Shown here: piece after piece, positions 50,142 through 59,683 of the stretch | Layout of the letters: every line of letters starts with the position of its first letter | Numbering within the stretch: position 1 is the stretch's first letter | Position numbers and translations under genes: made by a program | Notes under the pieces: generated by a model | Databases searched by the model: none | Told to the model about the DNA's origin: nothing | Seen by the model: the letters and a program-made list of their open reading frames with translations, nothing else | Origin: an uncultured Lachnospiraceae bacterium | GTDB lineage: Bacteria > Bacillota > Clostridia > Lachnospirales > Lachnospiraceae | DNA length: 64,000 bases | Reading direction: 5' to 3' | Assembly: GCA_947169385.1 (NCBI GenBank) | Contig: CAMVPR010000003.1 | Location: 1-64,000, forward strand

Positions 50142-52040
50142 TTGCGCCAAAGATATAACGGAATAAAATTATTAGAAAGCAATGATATGGTCTTTGGGCA
50201 CTATGTTGAAGAATCTATGAAATATATTGATTTATTTGATTCTTCAAAGGAATTTAACGACGTAAATGAAGTTATAGAAGCATATAATGTTTATCAGTTA
50301 TTATCACATAAGCACCTTAAGGAAGAGTTCGTGAAGGCTTATGCTACAAAAATAAAAGTACTCATGCCTATTGTGGCTAAGTTTTTTAAGAGTATATCAG
50401 ATGATAATTTTTTAAAGATATGTGATGAAGTGGATATTGGATATGTAGATGAGTTTTGGTTTCTTTTCGTGAAATTCAAAGTATATGAACGGATTGATGA
50501 GCGAACGTTTTCTGATTATATCGCTAATCCACATACTATATTGTATCATATTTTGCAACATAAAAGAATTGTAGAGTATTATGATGTTGTTATAGCCGAG
50601 TGCCTGAGAAAGTCTGAGCAGACAGCAGAATTGATTATGCACAATCACATGGAAAAACAAGATGACAGAAAGAAATACTATTTTCCAAAGTCATTTCATC
50701 CATCTGAGTATGAAGAAATACTTAGGAAATATGTTCATTCGTCACATCCAGGGGTAAACTCTCTAGGGGTTATAGAGATGTTTCAAAGCACTTCTGAGTG
50801 TCCAGTTTCAGATAAGCTTCGATTAGAGGCGAGGAAGAGACAAAAAGAGATGCTTACAGATGGCTCTGTTACGGTATTTAACTCACATATGGGGATTGGC
50901 GTAAGTTTTAGAGATGTTGCGGAACTTGTAACTGTAGAGAATACTCCTGAGGGACATTTGTTTATATATGACAGGCAATGGCTAAAACAGAATTTAGATT
51001 ATCCAACGTTATTAAATAATTTCATTTACATGTTTGGATTTGTGGATATGGAGTTTAGGAGTGTTTTTCCTTCTATTTCTTCTAAACTTGGTGTTTTTGA
51101 ACGAGTAATGGGTGTGAAAGGCATTAAAGAGTATCAGACAGGAAGCTCATTTACTTTTTATAACATGAAAACATCTGCAGATATTCATGGTTATATTGAA
51201 GAATTAGGGCGAAACAATATCCGCTTTGAAGATATCATAAAATGGTTTTTTGAAGCATACTTAGTTGAAGAGTTTAATGTAAAAGGTTTTTCATATGCTA
51301 CATCTTCAAAGGATAGTAGTTATTTAGAAATGTGTAGAAATCTAGCTTCCGAAATGGATGGTGTTTTGAAACAGTATAGATTATATGCTGAAAACGGTGA
51401 GATCGATAGAGAATTACTAGAAATGTCCTCACGTCCAATAGAGTTTGAGATTTTACCGTCCCTTCGTACTGAAAAGTATTGGTATGCAAACTCTGATGAT
51501 ATAAGAAAGGAAATGTATTATTTGTTCTCAGATCAGTGTTTGTTGTCATATGTAGAAAGAATTGGTGAGAAATATGAATGTCTTCATGATTTGCTGAGCA
51601 ATGAAGAATTATATCTTTCTGATTATACTAGGCAAGATGAGCTATACCAGATTAATTGGCTACTTCAGAGGAATACTCTTAATAATGATGATGGGATATT
51701 AAAGTTAAATCTACGTAGGGCATTTATTTTAAAAGATTTGTATGAACATGAAGTGATTTGTCCAGATTATTATCCCTCTTACATGAAATTGCTTTTAACA
51801 GAGATGAAATCAGAAGGGGATATATGCATTAAAAATACTTTTTTATCAGTTCCTGAATCAGATTACTTAAATTATGTGCTAAACAAGAGCCAATATAGTA
51901 ATGGCATGGATTTGCGGAATCGTTACATTCATAGCACATATTCTGCAAATGAAGAGATTCATAAACGGGATTATATAGAGCTAATGAAAATCATGGTTTT
52001 GATTGTGATTAAGATTAACGAAGAGTTATGTAAAAAATAG
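50142..52040 (+). CDS. Large uncharacterised protein with C-terminal HEPN-type motif
   Basis: A 632-residue protein without a named family in my reading. GGAGGGGG lies 5 bases before the TTG at 50142, so this start is preferred to the track start inside hsdS. The body is mostly helical. The C-terminus reads DLRNRYIHSTYSANEEIHKR, an R-x4-H motif in a helical setting like HEPN ribonucleases (compare DUF4209 ends, LRNRxxHG). It is AT-rich and lies between hsdS and hsdR, a common cargo site. A defence effector role is inferred. Confidence 0.6.
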   Translation: MRQRYNGIKLLESNDMVFGHYVEESMKYIDLFDSSKEFNDVNEVIEAYNVYQLLSHKHLKEEFVKAYATKIKVLMPIVAKFFKSISDDNFLKICDEVDIGYVDEFWFLFVKFKVYERIDERTFSDYIANPHTILYHILQHKRIVEYYDVVIAECLRKSEQTAELIMHNHMEKQDDRKKYYFPKSFHPSEYEEILRKYVHSSHPGVNSLGVIEMFQSTSECPVSDKLRLEARKRQKEMLTDGSVTVFNSHMGIGVSFRDVAELVTVENTPEGHLFIYDRQWLKQNLDYPTLLNNFIYMFGFVDMEFRSVFPSISSKLGVFERVMGVKGIKEYQTGSSFTFYNMKTSADIHGYIEELGRNNIRFEDIIKWFFEAYLVEEFNVKGFSYATSSKDSSYLEMCRNLASEMDGVLKQYRLYAENGEIDRELLEMSSRPIEFEILPSLRTEKYWYANSDDIRKEMYYLFSDQCLLSYVERIGEKYECLHDLLSNEELYLSDYTRQDELYQINWLLQRNTLNNDDGILKLNLRRAFILKDLYEHEVICPDYYPSYMKLLLTEMKSEGDICIKNTFLSVPESDYLNYVLNKSQYSNGMDLRNRYIHSTYSANEEIHKRDYIELMKIMVLIVIKINEELCKK

Positions 52041-52073
52041 TAATTCGGTCTATACAGAAAAGAGGGGTGGTAT

Positions 52074-52526
52074 ATGTCAGAGCAAGTTTTTGAAATATCT
52101 ATTCCGTTAGATGAAGAAGGTTTTATAGAGATGGAATGTGATTATTGCAAAACAAGATTTATGCTACATAAGGATGTATATGAAAATGAAGATAATTTGT
52201 TCTTTTTTTGTCCTATATGTGGTATTCCTAATAAAACTAATACATTTTTTGTCCCAGAGGTTTTAGAAAAAGCTCAACAGATGGCTGCGAATTATATGAT
52301 GGATGAGCTTGACAAAATGCTGAGTAAGAGCATGAAACAGATTAATAGAAGTGGGTTTATTAAAATGTCGGTTAAAAAGACAGAAAGAGTTCAAGAGAGG
52401 AAACTATATACCCCATTGGATTCCTATGTTAAATGTCGAAAAGTGTGTTGTGGTATAGATGTTAAGGTAAAAAATATTGATAAGGAAACAGGGACATATT
52501 GTCCTATTTGTGGGTGCGAACAGTGA
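52074..52526 (+). CDS. Double zinc-ribbon protein
   Basis: A 150-residue protein. The first ribbon uses CDYCKTRF and CPICGIPN (residues 20-50). The second uses VCCGIDVKV with a preceding Cys, and CPICGCE at the very end. A helical segment (AQQMAANYMMDELDKMLSKS) links them. It has no enzymatic motif, so a nucleic-acid-binding or adaptor role is likely. Its stop codon overlaps the GTG start of the TIR gene (GTGA), so the two are translationally coupled. Confidence 0.7.
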   Translation: MSEQVFEISIPLDEEGFIEMECDYCKTRFMLHKDVYENEDNLFFFCPICGIPNKTNTFFVPEVLEKAQQMAANYMMDELDKMLSKSMKQINRSGFIKMSVKKTERVQERKLYTPLDSYVKCRKVCCGIDVKVKNIDKETGTYCPICGCEQ

Positions 52527-53574
52527 ACAGAAAAGAATTACAGAAAATATCATTGAAATACAGAACTCTATCAGGACAGTTACTAAAGGTTAATGCGCAG
52601 AGCGAAATATATTGTATTCAGCAATTTTATGATTTTGTTAAAAACACACCATTACTTATTTCTTATATCAATGAATGTAGAATTACTGAATATGATTTTA
52701 AGAAGATTTTTTCGGAAAAAGGATGGAATAGTGTTCTTAGCCTTCCACCTGATGAGAAAGAATTAGTTAGCTATGGATATCAACTTTTGGAATATATTCT
52801 TGATGGACCCAAAGAATTATTTGGCCTATGTATGGGATATACAGATAGTAGAAAATTTTCGGATAACATAGAAGCGTTTATTAGAAAGTCAATCGAGCCA
52901 TTTGTTGTGGCATTAAGAACATATTTAGAAATTGAATTTATTGATGCTGATGATGAACAAACTCAAGATATGCCTATAGAGAATATTTCCTTTCATATTG
53001 TCAAAAGGATAGTGATATTGCTAATTATCTGGAGGGAAAATTACAACCTTTAATCGAGGGAAAAGCTACAATTTCACGTGATATTCGAGATGTTGAGTAT
53101 CATGAAAGTTTCAAAAGGTTTATGAATTCAATTGAAAAGCATGATTATGTAATTACATTGATTAGTGATAGGTATCTGAAGTCGAGAAATTGCATGTATG
53201 AGATGCTGGAAGTTGTTAAGGATAGTAATTTTTCAAAAAGACTAATTTTTATTGTAATCAGTGAAAAAGATAGGTCTCTTTACAAATCAGAACAAGAATT
53301 GCCTATCGAAGCAAGAGTATATACAGCATCTGGACAAGCAGAATATAGTAAGTATTGGAATTCTGAAAAGCATAAATTGGAAAAAGAGATTGAGGAAATT
53401 GGTAATCCTGTATATGCTATATCGCAAATTAAGGAAATGAAGATACTTGAAAAGATTTTGCTTGACCTATCCGATTTTCTCGAATTTATAAGGGATAATA
53501 AAGGTTTATCAATTAGTGAACATACAGAGGAAAACTATGCAAGTATGTTATCGTTTATGGGAATTAGAAAATAG
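52523..53574 (+). pseudogene. TIR-domain protein, split by a frameshift
   Basis: Two overlapping frames make one protein. The first (52523-53053) encodes a helical N-terminal domain of about 145 residues, then nonsense. The second, open from 52957, reads EYFLSYCQKDSDIANYLEGK, then HDYVITLISDRYLKSRNCMY and ends at 53574. That is a TIR domain, including the CxxE of the presumed NADase site (NCMYE). No start codon in the second frame precedes the TIR N-terminus, so a single indel at about 52957-52985 is needed. It may be a decayed gene, a sequencing error or programmed frameshifting. Confidence 0.7.
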
Positions 53575-53591
53575 CGAAAAGGGGTATCAAT

Positions 53592-56500
53592 ATGAGTTAC
53601 GATTATTCTGAAAATATATTAGTACAAGAAAGTGCCGGACATCTGCTAGAAGAAGAGTTAGGGTGGCAGGTAGAGATGGCATATAACCAGGAAGTCCTTG
53701 GAAAGAATGGAACTTTCGGAAGAAGGTCTTACAAGGATATTCTTTTGGTGCGCTATTTTCAGAAGGCACTTCGTACGCTCAATCCGTGGATTACAGATGC
53801 ACAGGTAATAGAAGCTCAGAATACTTTTGAAAAACATCTATCAACTTCATCTTTAATGCAGATAAACGAAGAAAAGTATTCCCTCATTCGAGATGGAATT
53901 CCGGTAACAGAAAAGAAATCAAATGGGCAGACGGAAGAAAAGAGAGCCATGATTATTGATTTTCAGCATCCGGATGATATGGAACGAAATCATTTCCTGG
54001 CGGTAAAGGAAATGAAAATCCATGGTGATTTATATCGTAGGCGTACAGACATTGTTGGATTTGTAAATGGTATACCTCTTTTGTTTGTAGAGCTAAAGAA
54101 AAATTCCGTAGATGTTCAGAATGCATATACAGATAACTACACAGATTATTTGGATACAATACCGCATCTGTTTTATTACAATGCTTTTTTGATGCTTTCT
54201 AATGGAGTGGAAGCAAAGGTAGGTACTCTCGGAAGTAAATATGAGTTTTTCCATGAATGGAAGAGATTAAGTGAGAGCGACGAAGGAAGTGTGGCTCTTG
54301 AAACTATGCTTAGAGGTATATGTAAGAAAGACAATTTCCTTGATTTGTTGGAGAATTTTATCCTCTATGACCATTCCGGAGGACATACGATTAAAATTCT
54401 TGCTAGGAACCATCAGTATTTAGGTGTTAATGAAGCAGTAAAGGCTTATGAAGCACGTAAGCTTAATGATGGTAAGTTGGGTGTATTCTGGCATACACAA
54501 GGTTCTGGAAAGAGTTATTCTATGCTTTTCTTATCGCAGAAAATACGTAGAAAGTTTGCAGGTTCACCAACAATTGTTGTTTTGACAGACCGTGAAGAAT
54601 TAAATACACAAATCAGTGATACTTTCGAAAATTGTGGCCTTTTAGGTAAAACAAAAGCGTCACAATTTACTGCCACTAGTGGAGATGACTTAATAGAAAA
54701 ATTAAAGGGAAATCCAAGTTTTATTTTCACCCTTATACAGAAATTTAACAAGAAACCTACAGAACCGATATATCCGGATCATGACATTATAATCATGTCT
54801 GATGAGGCGCATAGAAGTCAGTATGGTATATTTGCGGATAATATGGTTGGGTTACTACCTACAGCTTCAAGAATTGGTTTTACAGGTACACCATTGTTAT
54901 CAAGCGACAATATTACTGAGCGTACATTTGGTGGCTATATATCAATATATGATTTTAAGCGAGCTGTAGAAGATAAAGCTACGGTTCCGTTGTATTATGA
55001 AAATCGTGGTGAGAAGATTCTTGATATCCATAATCCTGAGATTACAGATGAGATATTGGATGCGATAGAAGCAGCAGACCTAGATCCCGAACAACAGGAT
55101 AAATTAGAGCATGAATTTGAGAAAGAAATCCATCTTCTAACTGCCGAGCCTCGTCTTCGTTCAGTTGCAAAGGATTTTGTTCAGCATTATACAGACCTTT
55201 GGACGAGCGGAAAAGCGATGTTTGTATGCCTTAATAAAGTTACATGTGTGCGTATGTATAATTTCGTTCAGGAATACTGGAAAGATGAAATCGAAAGACT
55301 TGAGGAAGAAAGAAGGACTGCATCACAGCAGGAAGTGCTTGAACTAGATCGAAAGATTAAGTGGATGAAAGAAACCGAGATGGCGGTTGTGATTTCACAG
55401 GAACAAAACGAAATCCAGACATTCAAAAAATGGGATTTAGATATTAAGGTTCACAGAGCAAAGATGGAAAAGCGTGAGTTAGATAAGGAATTTAAGGATT
55501 CTGATAATCCATTACGTGTGGTCTTCGTTTGCGCAATGTGGCTTACCGGCTTTGATGTGAAGTGCTTGTCTTGCTTGTATTTGGATAAACCACTAAAAGC
55601 TCATACCTTGATGCAGACCATAGCTCGTGCCAATCGTGTAAATGAAGGAAAGAGCAATGGTTTAATCATAGATTATATTGGTATTGTAAAAGCTTTGAGA
55701 AAAGCTCTTGTTGATTATACGGCGAATACTGGAGGTAGAAATACTGATCCAACAGTTGATAAGGCTGAATTGATAGCTCGCGTGTTAGATGTTATTTCTT
55801 CTGCGGAAGAGTTTTTGGAAGAAAAAGATTTTGAGCTTAATGACTTGATATATGCTAAGGACTTTACAAAGCTTGGTATGTTACAAACGGCGGCAAATGC
55901 TGTATCTGATAGTAAGGAGTCAGCAAAACGTATTGCGACTTATGCTACTGAACTTATGCGTATGATGAAGTATTTGGATAGAGAAGATATATCTCAAGCT
56001 GATCGTGAACGTAAAGATGCAATAATTGCAATTTATGATGAACTAAAGAAAAAGAAAAAACACGTAGATACTGTTGACTTAATGGTTCAGATTAACGGCA
56101 TTTTAAGTGATTACATCCAAATTGATATTCAGGTGGAGGAAGATAAGCAGGCAAAACGATTTGATATTTCTAAAATTGATTTTGATTTACTTCGCAGGGA
56201 GTTTGCAAAGGTTAAGCATAAGAATCTTGTTTTGAAGGATTTGGATGAACTTATTCAAATCCGAATAGATGCAATGCTGAAAGAGAATCCTACTCGAGTT
56301 GATTATTACGAAAGATATCAAAAGATTATTGAAGAGTATAATCAAGAACAAGATAGAGCAAACATTGAGAAAACTTTCATGGAATTGATGGATTTGGCAA
56401 ATTCTATGAATGAGGAGGAACAACGTTACGTTCGTGAAGGATTTTCGAGTGATGAGGAATTATCTTTGTATGATTTGTTGTTTGATGAGAATCTATCAAA

Positions 56501-56735
56501 AGAGGATATCAAGGCAATTAAGAAGGTCGCAGTTGATTTACTTGAGAAGATTAAGGGTAGAATTGCTGAATTGGATCATTGGACGGATAAGCAAGAAACA
56601 AAGGCAGAGATTGATAATCTCATTAGAGATACTCTCTGGATGGAACTTCCAGAGAGCTATGATGAAATTCGTATATCTGAATATAGACAGAAGATTTATG
56701 AATATGTTTATATGAGGTATAAGAAAGTTGCGTAA
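53592..56735 (+). CDS. hsdR: Type I restriction enzyme subunit R
   Basis: A 1047-residue motor-nuclease subunit. The N-terminal PD-(D/E)xK nuclease shows RTDIVGFVNGIPLLFVELKK. The helicase domains follow: Walker A FWHTQGSGKSYSMLF, motif II IIMSDEAHRSQYG, motif III IGFTGTPLL, and motif VI QTIARANRVNEGKSNG. The C-terminal 300 residues are helical and contact HsdM/S. It is complete and in frame. It cuts unmodified DNA after ATP-driven translocation. It follows the TIR gene by 17 bases behind AAAAGGGG. Confidence 0.95.
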   Translation: MSYDYSENILVQESAGHLLEEELGWQVEMAYNQEVLGKNGTFGRRSYKDILLVRYFQKALRTLNPWITDAQVIEAQNTFEKHLSTSSLMQINEEKYSLIRDGIPVTEKKSNGQTEEKRAMIIDFQHPDDMERNHFLAVKEMKIHGDLYRRRTDIVGFVNGIPLLFVELKKNSVDVQNAYTDNYTDYLDTIPHLFYYNAFLMLSNGVEAKVGTLGSKYEFFHEWKRLSESDEGSVALETMLRGICKKDNFLDLLENFILYDHSGGHTIKILARNHQYLGVNEAVKAYEARKLNDGKLGVFWHTQGSGKSYSMLFLSQKIRRKFAGSPTIVVLTDREELNTQISDTFENCGLLGKTKASQFTATSGDDLIEKLKGNPSFIFTLIQKFNKKPTEPIYPDHDIIIMSDEAHRSQYGIFADNMVGLLPTASRIGFTGTPLLSSDNITERTFGGYISIYDFKRAVEDKATVPLYYENRGEKILDIHNPEITDEILDAIEAADLDPEQQDKLEHEFEKEIHLLTAEPRLRSVAKDFVQHYTDLWTSGKAMFVCLNKVTCVRMYNFVQEYWKDEIERLEEERRTASQQEVLELDRKIKWMKETEMAVVISQEQNEIQTFKKWDLDIKVHRAKMEKRELDKEFKDSDNPLRVVFVCAMWLTGFDVKCLSCLYLDKPLKAHTLMQTIARANRVNEGKSNGLIIDYIGIVKALRKALVDYTANTGGRNTDPTVDKAELIARVLDVISSAEEFLEEKDFELNDLIYAKDFTKLGMLQTAANAVSDSKESAKRIATYATELMRMMKYLDREDISQADRERKDAIIAIYDELKKKKKHVDTVDLMVQINGILSDYIQIDIQVEEDKQAKRFDISKIDFDLLRREFAKVKHKNLVLKDLDELIQIRIDAMLKENPTRVDYYERYQKIIEEYNQEQDRANIEKTFMELMDLANSMNEEEQRYVREGFSSDEELSLYDLLFDENLSKEDIKAIKKVAVDLLEKIKGRIAELDHWTDKQETKAEIDNLIRDTLWMELPESYDEIRISEYRQKIYEYVYMRYKKVA

Positions 56736-56761
56736 TGCAAAATTGTAGATTATAGTTATAG

Positions 56762-57176
56762 ATGAATTATTGTAAAGAATGTATCACTAAGAAACTAAAA
56801 CAAACAGTTGAAAAATGTCCAGAGTGTAAACAGAACACATTATTGGTAGAAAATGGATTTGCAAAATGTAATAACTGTGGTTTTGGACGGGCATCTACAC
56901 CTGAGTTTGAAAAATGTGTTACAAAGAATAAATATATTATATCGGTCGATAAGCGATATAAGCCATTATTTACTTATATCAAGACTCTTGGGTATTAATG
57001 TTAATGCTGTAAAAAAGGCATTTGATAGTGGAGAAACCGTTCCCTTAAATGGATATACATATGAGATTCTGAAAAAGCTGTTCAATTCCGAAAATGGGCA
57101 AATACCATTATTGAAGAGTACACAATCAAAGGCTACGCAATGGATGATGAAAGACTCAGAAGGGGCGGAAGCATAG
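56762..57176 (+). pseudogene. Zinc-ribbon protein gene with frameshift
   Basis: The first frame (56762-56998) gives a 78-residue zinc-ribbon protein (CKECITKK, KCPECKQN, KCNNCGFG) ending in YIKTLGY. The +1 frame continues without a break as INVNAVKKAFDSGETVPLNG and then YTYEILKKLFNSENGQIPLL to 57176. Removing one G of the GGG at about 56990 joins them as TLGINVNAVKKAF, so a one-base insertion is likely. The end runs into the downstream repeats. Function is unknown; it is probably the last gene of the hsd island. Confidence 0.55.
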
Positions 57177-57270
57177 CTACGCTCAGAATGACATGATGGT
57201 GATAAGGATTCTTCGCTACGCTCAGAATGACATGATAGGGATAAAGATTCTTCGCTTCGCTCAGAATGAC
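57176..57270 (-). repeat. Tandem reverse TCATTCTGAGCG repeats
   Basis: One partial and two full minus-orientation copies (ATTCTTCGCTACGCTCAGAA, ATTCTTCGCTTCGCTCAGAA), 38 bases apart, followed by AGAATGACAG fragments to 57310. They mark the right border of the restriction island. Confidence 0.85.
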
Positions 57271-57347
57271 AGAGAGAGGCAGAATGACAGATAATGTCGT
57301 AGAATGACAAATAGCAACAAACGAAAACAAAACAAAGGAGACACATT

Positions 57348-57521
57348 ATGAAAACACTTAAATCAGCATTTTCAATTATAGTATTAACTGCTTCCGTAGT
57401 TGCGGGAGTACTTATTATTCCTAGATTGTTCAAGAGGTATGAATCTAAGATGTACAAGCTTTCGTTAAAGAGAGACGAGATTGACTTCGATGATTTAGGA
57501 CCTGAGATTGTTAAGAAATAA
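57348..57521 (+). CDS. Small membrane-anchored protein (57 aa)
   Basis: It is absent from the ORF track because it is short. MKTLKSAFSIIVLTASVVAG plus VLIIP forms one membrane helix, followed by a charged tail (RLFKRYESKMYKLSLKRDEI...). A GGAG site lies 9 bases before the ATG. It ends 17 bases before the GTPase gene and probably shares its transcript, so it may anchor or regulate the GTPase at the membrane. Confidence 0.65.
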   Translation: MKTLKSAFSIIVLTASVVAGVLIIPRLFKRYESKMYKLSLKRDEIDFDDLGPEIVKK

Positions 57522-57538
57522 GTTAGGAGAGTATGCGG

Positions 57539-58672
57539 ATGGGTGTAGATGTAGAGAAGGTAGCCGGGGAGGCTATTGATTTAATAAGAGAGCGAATCAG
57601 TAATCTCAGCAAGCTTAATATCATAGTTGCAGGTAAGACCGGAGTCGGTAAAAGTACGCTTATTAATTCGGTGTTTAGGGATAATCTCGCAGAGACAGGA
57701 ATGGGCAAGCCTGTAACAACTCACATGCGCAAGATTACCAAGAAGGATGTTCCACTTGCTATATATGATACGAGAGGATTTGAACTTGGTAAGGAAGTTC
57801 AGTCCCAGGTTAAGCAGGAAGTGATCGATACGATTAATGACGGCTTAAGTAAGCACGATATCAATGAGGCTATTCATTGCATTTGGTATTGCATCAACAC
57901 TGCATCCAATCGCGTCGAGCCTGAAGAGATTGAATGGTTAAGGGAATTGTCGGAGGCTAACAAGGTAACGAAGGTTCCTATTATTGTCGTGCTCACGCAA
58001 TCATTTTCTAAGAAGAATGCAAGCGCGTTAAGGAACATGTTGCTTAACGAGAACCTTGACATAGTGCAGGTAGTTCCGGTCTTAGCGTGCGATTACGATA
58101 TTGATGATGACTATGTTGCCAAGGCATACGGACTTGACGTTCTGATTAAAGTGATGGGGGAAACCTTGCCAGACGAGCTGATTGATACATTGCAGAATGT
58201 GCAGATAGCTAGTCTGGCGGAGAAGAAGAGAAGAGCGCATGCGGCAGTAGCGACGGCTATAGCATCAGCAACCGCGGAGGCAGCGGTGCCGATTCCGTTA
58301 GCCGACTCAACAATGCTTATCCCTACACAGATGGCAATGCTCACAACCATTACCGTTATATTCGGTTTTGATGTCAACAAGACTATCGTGAGAGCGGTGT
58401 TATCGTCAACGCTTGGCGCAGGTGGCGCTACAATTCTTGGTAAGACCATCGCGTCGAACCTTTTGAAAATGATACCCGGTGCCGGCTCTGTTGCGGGCGG
58501 TGTGATATCTGCAAGTACGGCAGGAGTTATAACTGCCGCTCTTGGTGAGGCGTATATAGCGATTCTCTCTATGGTCTTTAACGGAGAGATGAGCATAGAT
58601 GATATTGCTTCTAAGAAGGGTAAGGAGACTCTAAACTCCCTCTACAAGAGCTTTCTTAAGAAAGTCAAATGA
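57539..58672 (+). CDS. GTPase with C-terminal DUF697-like membrane domain
   Basis: A 377-residue protein. The GTPase domain has P-loop AGKTGVGKSTLINSVF, switch II IYDTRGFELG and a G4-like VLTQSF. The C-terminal 150 residues are hydrophobic and Gly/Ala-rich (PLADSTMLIPTQMAMLTTIT, MIPGAGSVAGGVISASTAGV), as in the DUF697/YcjF group of membrane-associated GTPases. The ATG at 57539 is preferred to 57533 for its spacing behind AGGAGAG. G4 departs from the classic NKxD/TKxD, so nucleotide specificity is uncertain. The family is linked to envelope stress; the exact role is unknown. Confidence 0.8.
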   Translation: MGVDVEKVAGEAIDLIRERISNLSKLNIIVAGKTGVGKSTLINSVFRDNLAETGMGKPVTTHMRKITKKDVPLAIYDTRGFELGKEVQSQVKQEVIDTINDGLSKHDINEAIHCIWYCINTASNRVEPEEIEWLRELSEANKVTKVPIIVVLTQSFSKKNASALRNMLLNENLDIVQVVPVLACDYDIDDDYVAKAYGLDVLIKVMGETLPDELIDTLQNVQIASLAEKKRRAHAAVATAIASATAEAAVPIPLADSTMLIPTQMAMLTTITVIFGFDVNKTIVRAVLSSTLGAGGATILGKTIASNLLKMIPGAGSVAGGVISASTAGVITAALGEAYIAILSMVFNGEMSIDDIASKKGKETLNSLYKSFLKKVK

Positions 58673-58707
58673 CATACTTAGAAACATTTTATTTAACGAT
58701 GGTTATC

Positions 58708-58737
58708 TTGGCATTTTCACCCCGGTTATGCTATAAT
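58708..58737 (+). promoter_or_regulatory. Promoter of the secreted nuclease gene
   Basis: TTGGCA (58708-58713) and TATAAT (58732-58737), 18-base spacer, with an extended TGC before the -10. Confidence 0.65.
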
Positions 58738-58792
58738 ATATGCAGTTATCGATTCCGTTTTAATTAATTAGACAATTTAAGAGGGTGAAGAT

Positions 58793-59668
58793 ATGCTTAA
58801 GAAGAGTTTTATAAGCTTGTTCTTATGTTTTGTGCTTATTGTTTCGGGGATTCTATACACCAATCCCAAGGCTAAGATTGATAAGTCCATTATTGACAAC
58901 TCAGGCGGAGTTAAGATAGTCAATAACAACAAGCCTTCATTTACCAAGAAGCAAAAGAAGAAGACCAAAGCTTTTGAGAAGTATTCTAAGTTAGATAAGT
59001 ACGGCAGGTGCGGTGTTGCATTTGCCAATATATGCCCTGAATTGATGCCTACAGAGAAGAGGGGCGAGATAGGAAGTGTAAGACCGACAGGATGGCACAC
59101 GGTTAAGTATCCGGGAGTTATAAGTGATCTTTATCTCTATAACAGGTGCCACCTTATCGCTTTTTGTTTGGCGGGAGAGAATGCCAACAAGCGGAATCTC
59201 ATAACAGGAACAAGACAGATGAATGTTGAGTATATGTTGCCTTATGAGATGGAGGTGCTCAATTATGTTCAGTCGACTGGGAACCACGTGCTCTACAGAG
59301 TTACGCCGCTTTTTAAGGGCAAGAATCTTGTGGCGAGTGGAGTGCAGATGGAGGCGTATTCGGTTGAGGACAAGGGCAAGGGCGTTAAGTTCAATGTGTA
59401 CTGTCCTAACAAACAGAAGGGTATAAAGATTGATTATAAGACCGGAGAGAGCTCTCTTAAGTCAGATACCTCGGCAAATGTTACTACGACCGAGAGTAAG
59501 TCATATAATTACATTCTTAATACCAATACCAGAAAGATACATCTTCCGACTTGTGCGTCGGTTTATCAGATGAAAGACAAGAACAAGAGATATTCTACCG
59601 AGAGTATTAAGGCTCTTGAGGCGCAGGGATATTCGCCTTGCCACAATTGTCTTAGCAGTTATTATTAG
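58793..59668 (+). CDS. Secreted DNA/RNA non-specific nuclease with Ada-type metal-binding tail
   Basis: A 291-residue exported protein with an N-terminal signal or anchor helix (ISLFLCFVLIVSGILYTN). The nuclease domain resembles DNA-entry nucleases (NucA/EndoG-like): GWHTVKYPG, then YNRCHLIAFCLAGENANKRN carries the presumed catalytic His and NLITGTRQMN the metal-binding Asn. The C-terminal 50 residues (RKIHLPTCASVYQMKDKNKR...GYSPCHNC) match the small Cys-containing Ada-type zinc module that often follows such nucleases. It may serve nutrient acquisition or DNA turnover. A GAGGGTGA site precedes the ATG. Confidence 0.83.
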   Translation: MLKKSFISLFLCFVLIVSGILYTNPKAKIDKSIIDNSGGVKIVNNNKPSFTKKQKKKTKAFEKYSKLDKYGRCGVAFANICPELMPTEKRGEIGSVRPTGWHTVKYPGVISDLYLYNRCHLIAFCLAGENANKRNLITGTRQMNVEYMLPYEMEVLNYVQSTGNHVLYRVTPLFKGKNLVASGVQMEAYSVEDKGKGVKFNVYCPNKQKGIKIDYKTGESSLKSDTSANVTTTESKSYNYILNTNTRKIHLPTCASVYQMKDKNKRYSTESIKALEAQGYSPCHNCLSSYY

Positions 59669-59683
59669 AAGAGAGGTAATGAA

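Noticed and set aside
53122-53574. TIR ORF taken as an independent 150-aa gene starting at 53122
   Set aside because: This start cuts the TIR domain in half. The upstream in-frame sequence EYFLSYCQKDSDIANYLEGK shows that the domain continues, so it is part of a frameshifted gene.
57176-57310. Repeat array after the hsd island as a CRISPR array
   Set aside because: Copies are imperfect, the spacing is irregular, the spacers are short and degenerate, and no cas gene is present.
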